Source: Comamonadaceae bacterium (GTDB taxonomy: Bacteria; Pseudomonadota; Gammaproteobacteria; Burkholderiales; Burkholderiaceae_C). Taken from it: a DNA stretch of 64,000 nt. The notes beneath the pieces are model-generated. The model saw nothing but the letters and a program-made list of their open reading frames with translations, was not told the DNA's origin and did not search any database. Shown here in pieces: positions 48,171 to 58,189 of the stretch (its first letter is position 1; every line of letters begins with the position of its first letter). A program made the translations under genes and the position numbers. The stretch is from assembly GCA_003599455.1 (NCBI GenBank), contig QZKF01000078.1, positions 1-64,000 on the forward strand, read 5' to 3'.

Positions 48171-49829
48171 TTAGAGAAGAACGCGACGGAAGTCGCCGAG
48201 GATCTGGCCGAGGTAGGCATTGAAGCGCGCAGCGGCGGCGCCGTCGATCACCCGGTGGTCCCAGGTCAGCGAGAGCGGCAGCATCAGGCGTGGCTGGAAG
48301 GCCTTGCCGTCCCACACCGGCTCCATCGTGCTCTTGCACACGCCCAGGATGGCGACCTCGGGCGCGTTGATGATGGGCGTGAAGTAACGCCCGCCAATGC
48401 CGCCCAGGCTGGAGATGGTGAAGGTCGCGCCGCTCATCTCGGCCGGACTCAGCTTGCCCTCGCGGGCTTTCTTCGCCAGCTCGCCCATTTCCTGGCTGAT
48501 CTGCAGCACGCCCTTCTTGTCGGCGTCCTTGATCACCGGGACCATCAGGCCGTTGGGCGTGTCGGCGGCGAAGCCGATGTGCCAGAACTGCTTGTAGATC
48601 AGCGCGTCGCCGTCGATCGAGCTGTTGAACTCGGGGAATTTCTTGAGCGCGGCCACGCAGGCCTTGATCAGGAAGGCCAGCATGGTGACCTTCACGCCGC
48701 TCTTCTCGTTCTCCTTGTTGGTGGAGACGCGGAAGGCTTCGAGGTCGGTGATGTCGGCATCGTCGTGGTTGGTGACGGCCGGGATCATGACCGCGTTGCG
48801 CAGCAGGTTGGCGCCGCTGATCTTCTTGATGCGGCCCATCTCCTTGCGTTCGATCGGACCGAACTTGGCGAAGTCCACCTTGGGCCAGGGGATCAGGCCC
48901 AGGCCCGCGCCGTCGCCTGTACCACCACCGGCGGGGGCCTTGGCGGCCTGCGCCCGGGTCTGCGCGGCACCAGCCATGACGGCCTGGGTGAAGCCCTGCA
49001 CGTCCGCGAGCACGATCCGGCCCTTGGGACCGCTGCCCTTGATCTCTTCCAGCGGCACACCGAGTTCGCGCGCGAACTTGCGCACCGAGGGCGAGGCGTG
49101 CGGCAGACCGATCGGGGCGCTCGTGGGGTTGTGGGCCGGGGCAGCCGGCGCTGAAACACTGGCCGCCTGGGGTGCGGCCGCAGCGGCTGCGGCCGGGGCA
49201 GCGGGTTGGGCGACCGCGCCCCCCTGGGGAGCGGGCTGGGGTGAGGGGCTCGCCACGGCAGACCCCTCCAGAATGGCCAGCAGGTCCCCGATGTTGACCG
49301 TGTCACCGATCTTGACCTTGAGTTCCTTCAGCACGCCGGCGGCCGACGACGGAATCTCCATCGAGGCCTTGTCGGATTCGACGGTGATCAGGCTCTGCTC
49401 CACAGCGATCTTGTCGCCCGGCTTGACGAGCACCTCGATCACGGCCACGTCCTTGAAGTCACCGATGTCGGGCACACGCACTTCGACCGGGCCCGCTGCC
49501 GCGGGTGCCACCGCCGGAGCGGACGCAGGCGCAGCAGCAGGCGCCGCGGCTGCCGGCGCGGGCGCGGGCGCGGGAGCTGCCGCAGCTGCGCCCGCCGCTT
49601 CCACCACCAGCACCACCGAGCCCTCTTTCACCTTGTCGCCCAGCGCGACCTTGAGTTCCTTGACCACACCGGCCGTGCTCGATGGAATCTCCATCGAGGC
49701 CTTGTCGGATTCCACCGTGATCAGCGACTGCTCGGCCTTCACCGTGTCGCCCACCTTCACCAGCAGCTCGATGACCGCCACCTCATCAAAATCCCCGATG
49801 TCCGGGACCTTCACTTCGATCAGTGCCAT
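48171..49829 (-). CDS. aceF: dihydrolipoyllysine acetyltransferase (E2 of pyruvate dehydrogenase)
   Basis: A 552-residue protein with two tandem lipoyl domains (about 1-75 and 115-190, each with [13 protein letters not shown]), separated by Ala/Pro linkers. A subunit-binding domain (SVRKFARELGVPLEEI) and the catalytic domain ending LTWDHRVIDGAAAA follow. It forms the core that passes acetyl groups to CoA. It lies between aceE (15 bp upstream) and the lipoyl-bearing E3. Confidence 0.96.
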   Translation of the reverse strand: MALIEVKVPDIGDFDEVAVIELLVKVGDTVKAEQSLITVESDKASMEIPSSTAGVVKELKVALGDKVKEGSVVLVVEAAGAAAAAPAPAPAPAAAAPAAAPASAPAVAPAAAGPVEVRVPDIGDFKDVAVIEVLVKPGDKIAVEQSLITVESDKASMEIPSSAAGVLKELKVKIGDTVNIGDLLAILEGSAVASPSPQPAPQGGAVAQPAAPAAAAAAAPQAASVSAPAAPAHNPTSAPIGLPHASPSVRKFARELGVPLEEIKGSGPKGRIVLADVQGFTQAVMAGAAQTRAQAAKAPAGGGTGDGAGLGLIPWPKVDFAKFGPIERKEMGRIKKISGANLLRNAVMIPAVTNHDDADITDLEAFRVSTNKENEKSGVKVTMLAFLIKACVAALKKFPEFNSSIDGDALIYKQFWHIGFAADTPNGLMVPVIKDADKKGVLQISQEMGELAKKAREGKLSPAEMSGATFTISSLGGIGGRYFTPIINAPEVAILGVCKSTMEPVWDGKAFQPRLMLPLSLTWDHRVIDGAAAARFNAYLGQILGDFRRVLL

Positions 49830-49844
49830 GTTCTTGTCTCCGGT

Positions 49845-52559
49845 TTATGCGTAGAGGGGGTTCACTTTGTCGGCGTTGATGCCGTACTTCTGGATCGCCT
49901 CGGCCACCTTGGCCACCGGCACCGTGCCCTCTTCGCTCAACGCCTTGAGCGCGGCCACCACGATGTAGTGGCGGTTGATCTCGAAGTGCTCGCGCAGCTT
50001 GCTGCGGAAGTCGCTGCGGCCGAAGCCGTCCGTGCCCAGCACCTTGTAGGTGCGGCCCTTGGGAATGAAGGGGCGGATCTGCTCCGCGTAGTTCTTCATG
50101 TAGTCGGTGGAAGCCACCACCGGGCCGGCGTGCTTGTCCAGCTGCTGCGCCACGAAGGGCACGCGCTGTGTCTCGGTCGGGTGCAGCAGGTTCCAGCGTT
50201 CGGCGTCCTGGCCGTCGCGCGTGAGTTCGTTGAAGCTCGGGCAACTCCACACACCGGCCGACACCCCCCACTCCCTGGCCAGCAGTTCCTGCGCGGCGAT
50301 GCTCTCGCGCAGGATGGTGCCGGAGCCCAGCAGTTGCACCTGCGGCGTCTTGGCCGTGGCCTTGCCGGCGGCCGGCTTGCACAGGTACATGCCCTTGATG
50401 ATCTGGTCTTCGGTGCCAGGCGTGAGGCCGGGCATGGCGTAGTTCTCGTTCAGCAGGGTCAGGTAGTAGAAGACGTTGTCCTGCTTCTCCACCATGCGCT
50501 TCAAGCCGTGGTGCAGGATCACGCCGACTTCGTGTGCGAAGGTCGGGTCGTAGCTGATGCAGTTCGGAATCGTGCCGGCCAGGATGTGGCTGTGGCCGTC
50601 TTCGTGCTGCAGGCCTTCGCCATTGAGCGTGGTGCGCCCGGAGGTACCGCCCAGCAGGAAGCCGCGCGCCTGCATGTCACCCGCTGCCCAGGCCAGATCG
50701 CCGATGCGCTGGAAGCCGAACATGGAGTAGTACACGTAGAACGGCACCATGATGCGGTTGCTCGTGCTGTAGCTGGTGGCAGCCGCGATCCAGCTGCTCA
50801 TACCGCCGGCCTCGTTGATGCCTTCCTGCAGGATCTGGCCGGCCTTGTCTTCCTTGTAGTACATGACCTGGTCCTTGTCGACCGGCGTGTACTGCTGCCC
50901 TGCGGGGTTGTAGATGCCGATCTGGCGGAACAAGCCTTCCATGCCGAAGGTGCGCGCCTCGTCCACCAGGATGGGCACGATGCGCGGGCCCAGGGCCTGG
51001 TCGCGCAGCAGCTGGGTGAGGAAACGCACATAGGCCTGCGTGGTCGAGATCTCGCGACCTTCCACGGTGGGCTCCATCACGGCCTTGAAGGTCTCGATCG
51101 AGGGCACTGTGAAGCTCTCGTCGGCCTTCACGCGGCGCTTGGGCAGGTAGCCACCCAGGGCCTGGCGGCGCTCGTGCAGGTAACGCATTTCCGGCGTGTC
51201 GTCGGCCGGCTTGTAGAACGGGATCTTCGAGAGCTCGCTGTCGGGGATCGGCAGGTTGAAACGGTCGCGGAAGATCTTGATGTCTTCGTCGGTGAGCTTC
51301 TTGGTCTGGTGCACCGTGTTCTTGCCCTCGCCCGACTTGCCCATGCCGAAGCCCTTGACGGTCTTGATCAGCAGCACGGTCGGCTGGCCCTTGTGGTGGA
51401 CCGCCTTGTGGTACGCCGCATAGACCTTCTGCGGGTCGTGACCACCGCGCTTGAGGTTCCAGATGTCGTTGTCGCTGAGGTGGGCCACCATCTCCAGCGT
51501 CTTGGGGTCGCGGCCGAAGAAATGCTTGCGCACGTAGGCACCGTCGTTGGCCTTGAAGGCCTGGTAGTCGCCGTCGACCGTGTCCATCATGATCTTGCGC
51601 AGCGCGCCGTCCTTGTCGCGCGCCAGCAGCGAGTCCCATTCGCTGCCCCACAGCAGCTTGATCACGTTCCAGCCGGAGCCGCGGAACTCGCCCTCGAGCT
51701 CCTGGATGATCTTGCCGTTGCCGCGCACCGGACCGTCCAGGCGCTGCAGGTTGCAGTTCACCACGAAGATCAGGTTGTCGAGGTTCTCGCGCGCGGCCAG
51801 GCTGATGGCACCCAGCGACTCGACCTCGTCCATCTCACCGTCGCCGCAGAACACCCAGACCTTGCGGTTCTCGGTGTTGGCGATGCCGCGGGCATGCAGG
51901 TATTTCAGGAAGCGCGCCTGGTAGATCGCCATCAACGGGCCCAGGCCCATGGAGACGGTGGGGAACTGCCAGAACTCGGGCATGAGCTTGGGGTGCGGGT
52001 AGCTGGAGAGGCCCTTGCCGTTGACCTCCTGGCGGAAGTTGAGCAACTGCTCTTCGGTCAGGCGGCCTTCGAGGTAGGCCCGGGCGTACACACCGGGCGA
52101 CACGTGGCCCTGTATGTAGAGGCAGTCACCGCCGTGGTTCTCGCTCTCGGCGTGCCAGAAGTGGTTGAAGCCGGCGCCGAACATGTGGGCCAGCGAAGCG
52201 AAAGAACCGATGTGGCCACCCAGGTCGCCGCCGTCTTCCGGGTTGTGCCGGTTGGCCTTGACCACCATGGCCATGGCATTCCAGCGCATATAGGCGCGCA
52301 GGCGCTCTTCGATCTCGATGTTGCCGGGGCAGCGTTCTTCCTGCTCGGGCTCGATGGTGTTGACGTAACCGGTGGTGGCCGAGAACGGCAGGTCGATGCT
52401 GTGCTGGCGCGCCTCTTCGAGCAACTGTTCGAGCAGGAAGTGCGCCCGTTCGGGCCCCTCGCGCTCGATCACGGCGGCCAGCGCCTCCATCCACTCACGG
52501 GTTTCCTGGGCATCCACATCCCCGGCACCACGGCCATTGAGAGCGTCGGTCGCTGACAT
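49845..52559 (-). CDS. aceE: pyruvate dehydrogenase E1 component (homodimeric)
   Basis: A 904-residue thiamine diphosphate enzyme. The ThDP motif starts at GDGEMDE, and the length is that of the homodimeric E1p of Gram-negative bacteria. It decarboxylates pyruvate and acetylates AceF lipoyl groups. ATG at 52559 is supported by AGGAGA at 6-base spacing; an in-frame upstream extension of 22 residues is not credible. It is the first gene of aceE-aceF-lpd and is divergent from a histidine kinase gene. Confidence 0.97.
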   Translation of the reverse strand: MSATDALNGRGAGDVDAQETREWMEALAAVIEREGPERAHFLLEQLLEEARQHSIDLPFSATTGYVNTIEPEQEERCPGNIEIEERLRAYMRWNAMAMVVKANRHNPEDGGDLGGHIGSFASLAHMFGAGFNHFWHAESENHGGDCLYIQGHVSPGVYARAYLEGRLTEEQLLNFRQEVNGKGLSSYPHPKLMPEFWQFPTVSMGLGPLMAIYQARFLKYLHARGIANTENRKVWVFCGDGEMDEVESLGAISLAARENLDNLIFVVNCNLQRLDGPVRGNGKIIQELEGEFRGSGWNVIKLLWGSEWDSLLARDKDGALRKIMMDTVDGDYQAFKANDGAYVRKHFFGRDPKTLEMVAHLSDNDIWNLKRGGHDPQKVYAAYHKAVHHKGQPTVLLIKTVKGFGMGKSGEGKNTVHQTKKLTDEDIKIFRDRFNLPIPDSELSKIPFYKPADDTPEMRYLHERRQALGGYLPKRRVKADESFTVPSIETFKAVMEPTVEGREISTTQAYVRFLTQLLRDQALGPRIVPILVDEARTFGMEGLFRQIGIYNPAGQQYTPVDKDQVMYYKEDKAGQILQEGINEAGGMSSWIAAATSYSTSNRIMVPFYVYYSMFGFQRIGDLAWAAGDMQARGFLLGGTSGRTTLNGEGLQHEDGHSHILAGTIPNCISYDPTFAHEVGVILHHGLKRMVEKQDNVFYYLTLLNENYAMPGLTPGTEDQIIKGMYLCKPAAGKATAKTPQVQLLGSGTILRESIAAQELLAREWGVSAGVWSCPSFNELTRDGQDAERWNLLHPTETQRVPFVAQQLDKHAGPVVASTDYMKNYAEQIRPFIPKGRTYKVLGTDGFGRSDFRSKLREHFEINRHYIVVAALKALSEEGTVPVAKVAEAIQKYGINADKVNPLYA

Positions 52560-52776
52560 TGTTGTCTCCTGTTGGTTTGAATCGAGCTTACGGAGGTCCA
52601 TCCGCAGTGTCACGGATTTTTCCACAAAAGCCTTTCGGTTTCAACATATGCTTTGTGTTTTTGTATTATGAAATATTCGAACGCCGCAAGCAGCCGCTCC
52701 AAGCGCCACAAAAGCCGCGCTTTCTCATGCCCGACCAGGGCGCGTGCAGCACCTGCTCACGTAGACTCGTGGGTTC

Positions 52777-55332
52777 ATGATTCCCCTGCCCCACACACCG
52801 CTTCAGCAACGGCCGCCCGCGCAGGCCGTCTGGTGGAAACGCTGGTGGCGCCGCCTGCCGCCGTCCCGGCAGGACCGCTTCGCCACCCTCGGCCCGCTGC
52901 TGGCCGTGCTGCTCTTTCTCTCGGCCATCGTGGTCGCCATCACCTACCTGCGCTACGAGGAACTCGAGCGCGAACAGGAAGCCGTGACGCGCGACGTGGA
53001 GTACGCGCAGCAGCGCCTGCGACTGCGCCTGCTGGAGCGCCAGGAACAGCTGATGCGCCTGGCGCGCGAGGTGGGCAACAAGGACATCGAAAACGAGGAG
53101 TTCGAGTTCCAGGTCGAGTCGCTGGTGAGCCAGTTCCCCGAGATGCTGGCCGTGAGCTGGATCGACGGGCGGCGCAACGTGCTGGCCAGCTACGCCTCCC
53201 CCAGCGCACCCGCCACGCTGGTGCGCCCGGTGGGCAGCACGCTGGGCGCGGGCGAGACCGACGGCTCCTTCGAGCTGGCGCGCGACCTGCGCCAGCCCAT
53301 CTACTCCCGCCCCCTGGGTGACGACGCGCGCAACGCCACGCTGATGCTGCACGTGCCGCTCAGCGAGCAGGGCCGCTTTGCCGGCACCATCATGGGCGAG
53401 TACTCCATCGACGGCCTGATGCGCTTCGGCATCCCGCCCGAGATCATGGCGCGCTACGCCGTGGCCCTGGTGGACGACCGCGGCCGAGTGCTCGCGGGCA
53501 GCCTGCAGACGCCCACCACCGTGCTGCGCCTGCTTCCCTGGTCCAACCCGCCGCTGGAGCACGAGGTGCCGGTCTCGCCGGTGGGCAACGGCCTGATCCT
53601 CAAGGCGCAGGGCTACCGCACCTCGCAGGACATCGTCGGCAGCGGCTTCTTCTGGGTCATCGGCGCGCTGTCCGCGCTCACCGTCTGGATGCTGCTGGGC
53701 ACCTGGCGCCACACGCGCCGCCGCGTGCAGGCCCAGCAGGCGCTGGTGGCCGAGACCAATTTCCGCCGCGCGATGGAAAACTCCATGCTCACCGGCATGC
53801 GCGCACTCGACATGCAGGGCCGCATCACCTACGTGAACCCGGCCTTCTGCTCCATGACCGGCTGGACCGAAGGCGAGCTGGTGGGCCGCACCGCGCCCTT
53901 TCCCTATTGGCCCGAGGAAGACCACGACCAGCTGGCCGCGCGGCTCGAGGACGAGTTGCGCGGGCGCTCCACACCCGGGGGCTTCGAGGTGCGCGTGCAG
54001 CGCCGCGACGGCAGCATCTTCGACGCGCGCATGTATGTGTCGCCGCTGATCGACCCCAAGGGCCACCAGACCGGCTGGATGACCTCGATGACCGACATCA
54101 CCGAGCCCAAGCGCATCCGCGAGGAGCTCTCCGCGTCCTACGAGCGCTTCACCACCGTGCTGGAAAGCCTGGACTCGGCCGTCTCGGTGGCGCCGCTGGG
54201 CAGCGACGAGATGCTGTTCGCCAACAAGATGTACCGCCTGTGGTTCGGCACGCGCGGCCAGGGCCACCGGCACCTGGTGGACCTGGCGGGCAACCAGCCC
54301 ACGCCCAGCCCCGACGACGGTGACGCGGTCGATGCCTTCGCGGGCATGCCGACCGAAACCTTGACCGACGCCGGCGCCGAGAACGCCGAGGTGTTCGTGG
54401 AAGAGCTCGACCGCTGGCTCGAGGTGCGCACACGCTACCTGACCTGGGTCGACGGCCGCCTGGCGCAGATGGTGATCGCCAGCGACATCACGCCGCGCCG
54501 TTACGCCGAGGAACAGGCCTCGCGCCAGGCCGAGCGCGCGCAGACCGCCAGCCGCCTGATCACCATGGGCGAGATGGCGTCCAGCGTGGCGCACGAGCTC
54601 AACCAGCCGCTGACCGCCATCACCAACTATTGCAACGGCATGATCTCGCGCGTGAACGAGCAGCGCATCAGCACCGACGAACTGCTCGGCGCGCTCGAGA
54701 AAACCTCGCGCCAGGCGCAGCGCGCGGGCCAGATCATCCAGCGCATCCGCGCCTTCGTGAAACGCAGCGAACCCAACCCCACGCTGTCGGACGTGGCGCA
54801 GATGGTGAGCAACGCGATCGAGCTGGCCGACATCGAGCTGCGCCGCCAGCAGGTGCGCCTGTCGCCCTACGTGGCGGCGCGCCTGCCCCACCTCATGGTC
54901 GACCCGATCCTGATCGAGCAGGTGCTGATCAACCTGCTCAAGAACGCGGGCGAGGCGATCGCCCAGGCCGGGCGTGCGCCGGGCGAGCGCTACGTGGAGC
55001 TGCGCGTGGGCCCGCGCCACCTGGACGACCTGGACGTGGTGGAGTTCTCGGTGCGCGATTCGGGCAATGGCGTGCCCGACGAGTTGATCGAGCGCATCTA
55101 CGAGGCCTTCTACAGCACCAAGAGCGAAGGCATGGGCATCGGCCTCAAGCTGTGCCGCAGCATCGTCGAGTCGCACCACGGCCGGATGCAGGTGCAGAAC
55201 ATCTACAATGGCGAAGAGGTGGTGGGCTGCTGCTTCAGCTTCTGGATCCCCGTGATCTCGCGGCTGCAGAACCACAGCGCCGCGGCTGGGCCCGCCACAG
55301 AGCCGCTGACGGACACAGAAAGAGCGAGATGA
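52777..55332 (+). CDS. membrane PAS-domain sensor histidine kinase
   Basis: An 851-residue protein. The first membrane helix is LLAVLLFLSAIVVAITYL (about 44-61), followed by a periplasmic sensor region of about 230 residues and a second helix near 290-310 (GFFWVIGALSALTVWMLLG). Then come one clear PAS domain (FRRAMENSMLTGMRALD onward), a second PAS-like segment, a coiled coil, and a kinase core with H-box SSVAHELNQPL (His606), N-box NLLKNAGEAI and G-box SGNGVPD. This is the HPK4-like FixL/DctB-type kinase. It overlaps its response regulator (ATGA) and is divergent from aceE, so pyruvate or carbon-status sensing is plausible but unproven. Confidence 0.9.
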   Translation: MIPLPHTPLQQRPPAQAVWWKRWWRRLPPSRQDRFATLGPLLAVLLFLSAIVVAITYLRYEELEREQEAVTRDVEYAQQRLRLRLLERQEQLMRLAREVGNKDIENEEFEFQVESLVSQFPEMLAVSWIDGRRNVLASYASPSAPATLVRPVGSTLGAGETDGSFELARDLRQPIYSRPLGDDARNATLMLHVPLSEQGRFAGTIMGEYSIDGLMRFGIPPEIMARYAVALVDDRGRVLAGSLQTPTTVLRLLPWSNPPLEHEVPVSPVGNGLILKAQGYRTSQDIVGSGFFWVIGALSALTVWMLLGTWRHTRRRVQAQQALVAETNFRRAMENSMLTGMRALDMQGRITYVNPAFCSMTGWTEGELVGRTAPFPYWPEEDHDQLAARLEDELRGRSTPGGFEVRVQRRDGSIFDARMYVSPLIDPKGHQTGWMTSMTDITEPKRIREELSASYERFTTVLESLDSAVSVAPLGSDEMLFANKMYRLWFGTRGQGHRHLVDLAGNQPTPSPDDGDAVDAFAGMPTETLTDAGAENAEVFVEELDRWLEVRTRYLTWVDGRLAQMVIASDITPRRYAEEQASRQAERAQTASRLITMGEMASSVAHELNQPLTAITNYCNGMISRVNEQRISTDELLGALEKTSRQAQRAGQIIQRIRAFVKRSEPNPTLSDVAQMVSNAIELADIELRRQQVRLSPYVAARLPHLMVDPILIEQVLINLLKNAGEAIAQAGRAPGERYVELRVGPRHLDDLDVVEFSVRDSGNGVPDELIERIYEAFYSTKSEGMGIGLKLCRSIVESHHGRMQVQNIYNGEEVVGCCFSFWIPVISRLQNHSAAAGPATEPLTDTERAR

Positions 55333-55955
55333 GTTTGATTCCAAAAAAGGGCAGCGTCTACGTGGTCGATGACGACGAGGCGGTGCGCGACTCACTGCAA
55401 TGGCTGCTCGAAGGCAAGGACTTCCGGGTCCGCTGTTTCGAATCGGCCGAAGCCTTTCTCAGCCGCTACGACGCGCGCGAGGTGGCCTGCCTGATCGCCG
55501 ACATCCGCATGGGCGGCATGACCGGCATGGAGCTGCAGGAACGACTGATCGAGCGCCAGTCGCCGTTGCCCATCGTGTTCATCACCGGCCACGGCGACGT
55601 GCCGATGGCGGTGGAGTCCATGAAGAAGGGCGCGCTGGACTTCATCCAGAAGCCGTTCAAGGAAGACCAGCTCGTGGCCCTGGTCGAGCGCATGCTCGAA
55701 CACGCGCGCGAAGCCTTCGCCACCCACCAGCAGGCCGTCAGCCGAGACGCCCTGCTCTCCAAGCTCACCAGCCGCGAGGCCCAGGTGCTCGAACGCATCG
55801 TCGCCGGCCGCCTGAACAAGCAGATCGCCGACGACCTGGGCATCAGCATCAAGACGGTGGAAGCGCACCGCGCCAACATCATGGAAAAACTCGGCGCCAA
55901 CACCGTGGCCGATCTGCTCAAGATCGCACTCGGACAGACACCGGCCAAGGCCTGA
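55329..55955 (+). CDS. FixJ/NarL-type response regulator
   Basis: A 208-residue protein with a receiver domain (acidic pocket DDD 14-16, phosphoacceptor Asp58 in IADIRMGG, Thr in FITGHGD, Lys in FIQKPFKED) and a LuxR-type HTH (LTSREAQVLERIVAGRLNKQ, then IADDLGISIKTVEAHRANIM). Translation is coupled to the kinase by a 4-bp overlap. The FixJ-like ITGHGDVPMAV segment places it in the FixJ/TodT/DctR group. A clear terminator follows 25 bp after the stop. Confidence 0.93.
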   Translation: MSLIPKKGSVYVVDDDEAVRDSLQWLLEGKDFRVRCFESAEAFLSRYDAREVACLIADIRMGGMTGMELQERLIERQSPLPIVFITGHGDVPMAVESMKKGALDFIQKPFKEDQLVALVERMLEHAREAFATHQQAVSRDALLSKLTSREAQVLERIVAGRLNKQIADDLGISIKTVEAHRANIMEKLGANTVADLLKIALGQTPAKA

Positions 55956-55980
55956 CGCAGCACCCCGACACACCCCGAAC

Positions 55981-56008
55981 AACGCCCGCCCTTCACGGCG
56001 GGCGTTTC
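55981..56008 (+). terminator. rho-independent terminator after the response regulator
   Basis: Arms AACGCCCGCC and GGCGGGCGTT (10 bp) surround a 6-base loop and are followed by a short T run. It separates the two-component operon from folD. Confidence 0.8.
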
Positions 56009-56033
56009 CATTTCAACGAAGCCCGATCACCCC

Positions 56034-56885
56034 ATGACCGCCCAACTCATCGACGGCAACGCCCTCTCCCGCCAACTCCGCGCCGACGTGACCGCACGCG
56101 TCACCGCCCTCAAAGCCAAAGGCATCACGCCGGGCCTGGCCGTGGTGCTGGTGGGCGACAACCCGGCCTCGCAGGTCTATGTGCGCAACAAGGTCAAGGC
56201 CTGCGAAGACACCGGCATGCACTCGGTGCTGGAGCGCTGGCCCGCCACGCTGAGCGAGACTGAGCTGCTCGCGCGCGTGGACGCGCTCAACGCCGATACC
56301 ACCATCCACGGCATCCTGGTGCAGCTGCCGCTGCCGGCCCACATCGACGCGCAGAAAGTGATCGAGGCGATCTCCCCCGCCAAGGACGTGGACGGTTTCC
56401 ACATCGCCAGCGCGGGCGCACTCATGACCGGCATGCCCGGCTTCTGGCCCTGCACGCCCTATGGCTGCATGAAGATGCTGGAGAGCATCGGCTACGAGCT
56501 CAAGGGCAAGCACGCCGTGGTGATCGGCCGCAGCAACATCGTGGGCAAACCCATGGCCTTGATGCTGCTGCAGCAGAACGCCACCGTCACCATTTGCCAC
56601 AGCGGAACGAAAGACCTCAAGGCCATGACGCTGCAGGCCGACGTGATCGTGGCGGCGGTGGGCAAGCGCAACGTGCTCACCGCCGACATGGTCAAGCCCG
56701 GTGCGGTGGTGCTCGACGTCGGCATGAACCGCAACGACGAAGGCAAGCTCTGCGGCGATGTGGACTTCGACGGTGTGAAGGAAGTGGCTGGCTGGATCAC
56801 CCCGGTGCCCGGCGGCGTGGGCCCCATGACCATCACCATGCTGATGGTCAACACGCTCGAATCGGCGGAGCGACTCGCTGGTTGA
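56034..56885 (+). CDS. folD: methylenetetrahydrofolate dehydrogenase / cyclohydrolase
   Basis: A 283-residue bifunctional enzyme. The N-terminal catalytic block [18 protein letters not shown] carries the active-site Tyr and Lys, and GRSNIVGKP and the C-terminal PGGVGPMT are the NADP-binding signatures. It interconverts 5,10-methylene-, methenyl- and 10-formyl-tetrahydrofolate. It lies behind a terminator and converges on an SPFH gene with 6 bp between them. Confidence 0.97.
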   Translation: MTAQLIDGNALSRQLRADVTARVTALKAKGITPGLAVVLVGDNPASQVYVRNKVKACEDTGMHSVLERWPATLSETELLARVDALNADTTIHGILVQLPLPAHIDAQKVIEAISPAKDVDGFHIASAGALMTGMPGFWPCTPYGCMKMLESIGYELKGKHAVVIGRSNIVGKPMALMLLQQNATVTICHSGTKDLKAMTLQADVIVAAVGKRNVLTADMVKPGAVVLDVGMNRNDEGKLCGDVDFDGVKEVAGWITPVPGGVGPMTITMLMVNTLESAERLAG

Positions 56886-56891
56886 CTTCCG

Positions 56892-57707
56892 CTACTGCGG
56901 CTTGATCTGCACAAACGGCGTGGCACCACCCGTGACCTGAGGCAGTTTGCCGTCCCATTTCCGGATGGCTTCGGACTCGTTCTCAAGCTGCTTCAGGCGC
57001 AACAGATCGGGCGTGATCTCCAGGCGCTTGGCCTTCAAGGCCTCGGCCTCGCCGCGAGCCTTGGCAAACGCCTGTTCGGCCTCGACCTTGATGCGCTCGA
57101 GATCGCGCTCGGCGGTCAGCTTCTTCTGCTCCGCTTCCACCTTGGCCTCGATGGCCTTGTCGAACACGCTGGAGAAGTCGTAGTTCACCGCAGCGAGGGT
57201 GTCGACAACCACGCCATGGCGCTTGAGCCGTTGGTCGAGGGCATCCCGAATCTTGAAGCTCACGTCGATGCGCTTGGTGACCAGTTCTTCCGCGGTGTAC
57301 TGGGCTGCAACCGCCTTGGTGGCCTCCTGCGCGGCAGGCTCGATCACCCGAGCCGCGACGGCCTGCTCATTGCCGATCTTCTGAAACGTGTCCGCGACCA
57401 GGGCCGGATCCAGGCGCCAGTTCAGGGCTGCGGAGATCTGCACCTGTTGCAGGTCGCGAGAGGCCGCCACGCCCTTGCCTTCGTTCTTCTGGAGGCGCAC
57501 GTCGATCACGTGCACCCGGCTCACGAAGGGCATCACGAAGTGAATGCCTTCACCCAGCGGCGTGGGATCCACCTTGCCGAAGATGGTCAACACACCCCGG
57601 GTGCCCGCCTGCACGATGCGGACCGGATTGACCGCCAGCAGGAAAACCACCAGTGCCACAAGGCCCAGACCCACCTTGACCAGCCACGAAGCCACACCAT
57701 TGCCCAT
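56892..57707 (-). CDS. SPFH/prohibitin-family membrane protein
   Basis: A 271-residue protein with one N-terminal membrane helix (WLVKVGLGLVALVVFLLAV) and an SPFH domain (VQAGTRGVLTIFGKVDPTPL, then GIHFVMPF). A long charged helix (EAKVEAEQKKLTAERDLERI) probably forms a coiled coil. It is closest in layout to prohibitin-like proteins, which scaffold membrane proteases and microdomains. GGAGG with 6-base spacing fixes the start MGNGVASW. It is separate from HflK/HflC encoded at 9006-11335. Confidence 0.88.
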   Translation of the reverse strand: MGNGVASWLVKVGLGLVALVVFLLAVNPVRIVQAGTRGVLTIFGKVDPTPLGEGIHFVMPFVSRVHVIDVRLQKNEGKGVAASRDLQQVQISAALNWRLDPALVADTFQKIGNEQAVAARVIEPAAQEATKAVAAQYTAEELVTKRIDVSFKIRDALDQRLKRHGVVVDTLAAVNYDFSSVFDKAIEAKVEAEQKKLTAERDLERIKVEAEQAFAKARGEAEALKAKRLEITPDLLRLKQLENESEAIRKWDGKLPQVTGGATPFVQIKPQ

Positions 57708-57736
57708 AACGTCCTCCCTCCCGGTTTGTGCCCGGA

Positions 57737-58189
57737 TTATCGCGCCTGATTCCCGCCCCCCGAGGCACCCGACACGCGCCACAGCACCACCCCCGCGCAC
57801 AGCCACTGGCCGAGCACCATCACGCTGCCCACGGCATGCCACAGGCGCAGGTTGCCACCGCTGGCGCGGGCGGTGACGATGTTCTGCGCGACGCCGAACT
57901 CCTGCAGCAGCGCCAGCAGCATGGCGAACAGCACGAAGCCCATGGTGGTGAGCGCGGCTGGCGCGATGGCCGTTGCCTCACCACGCCAGCGGCGCAGGAT
58001 CAGCAGCAGCGCCAGGCCGAGCACCAGGCCGGCCCGGCATTGCAGGGAAAAGACCTTCGCGGCCACCGGCCCCGCCACGGCCGGACTGCCCAGGCTGGCG
58101 AACAGCAGCGGCACGGCGAGAAAGCTCAGCGCGGTGATGCCGCCCCACCAGAGAGCGGCCAGCAGGATGGCCTGACGCTGCAGCGGCAT
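57737..58189 (-). CDS. DUF4149-family membrane protein
   Basis: A 150-residue protein with four hydrophobic segments. The first includes LLAALWWGGITALSFLAVPL, and the last is an amphipathic-to-hydrophobic stretch before a Gly-rich end. The family is commonly encoded behind greA in Betaproteobacteria; function unknown. Start and greA stop share one base (TGATG), so translation is coupled. Confidence 0.8.
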   Translation of the reverse strand: MPLQRQAILLAALWWGGITALSFLAVPLLFASLGSPAVAGPVAAKVFSLQCRAGLVLGLALLLILRRWRGEATAIAPAALTTMGFVLFAMLLALLQEFGVAQNIVTARASGGNLRLWHAVGSVMVLGQWLCAGVVLWRVSGASGGGNQAR

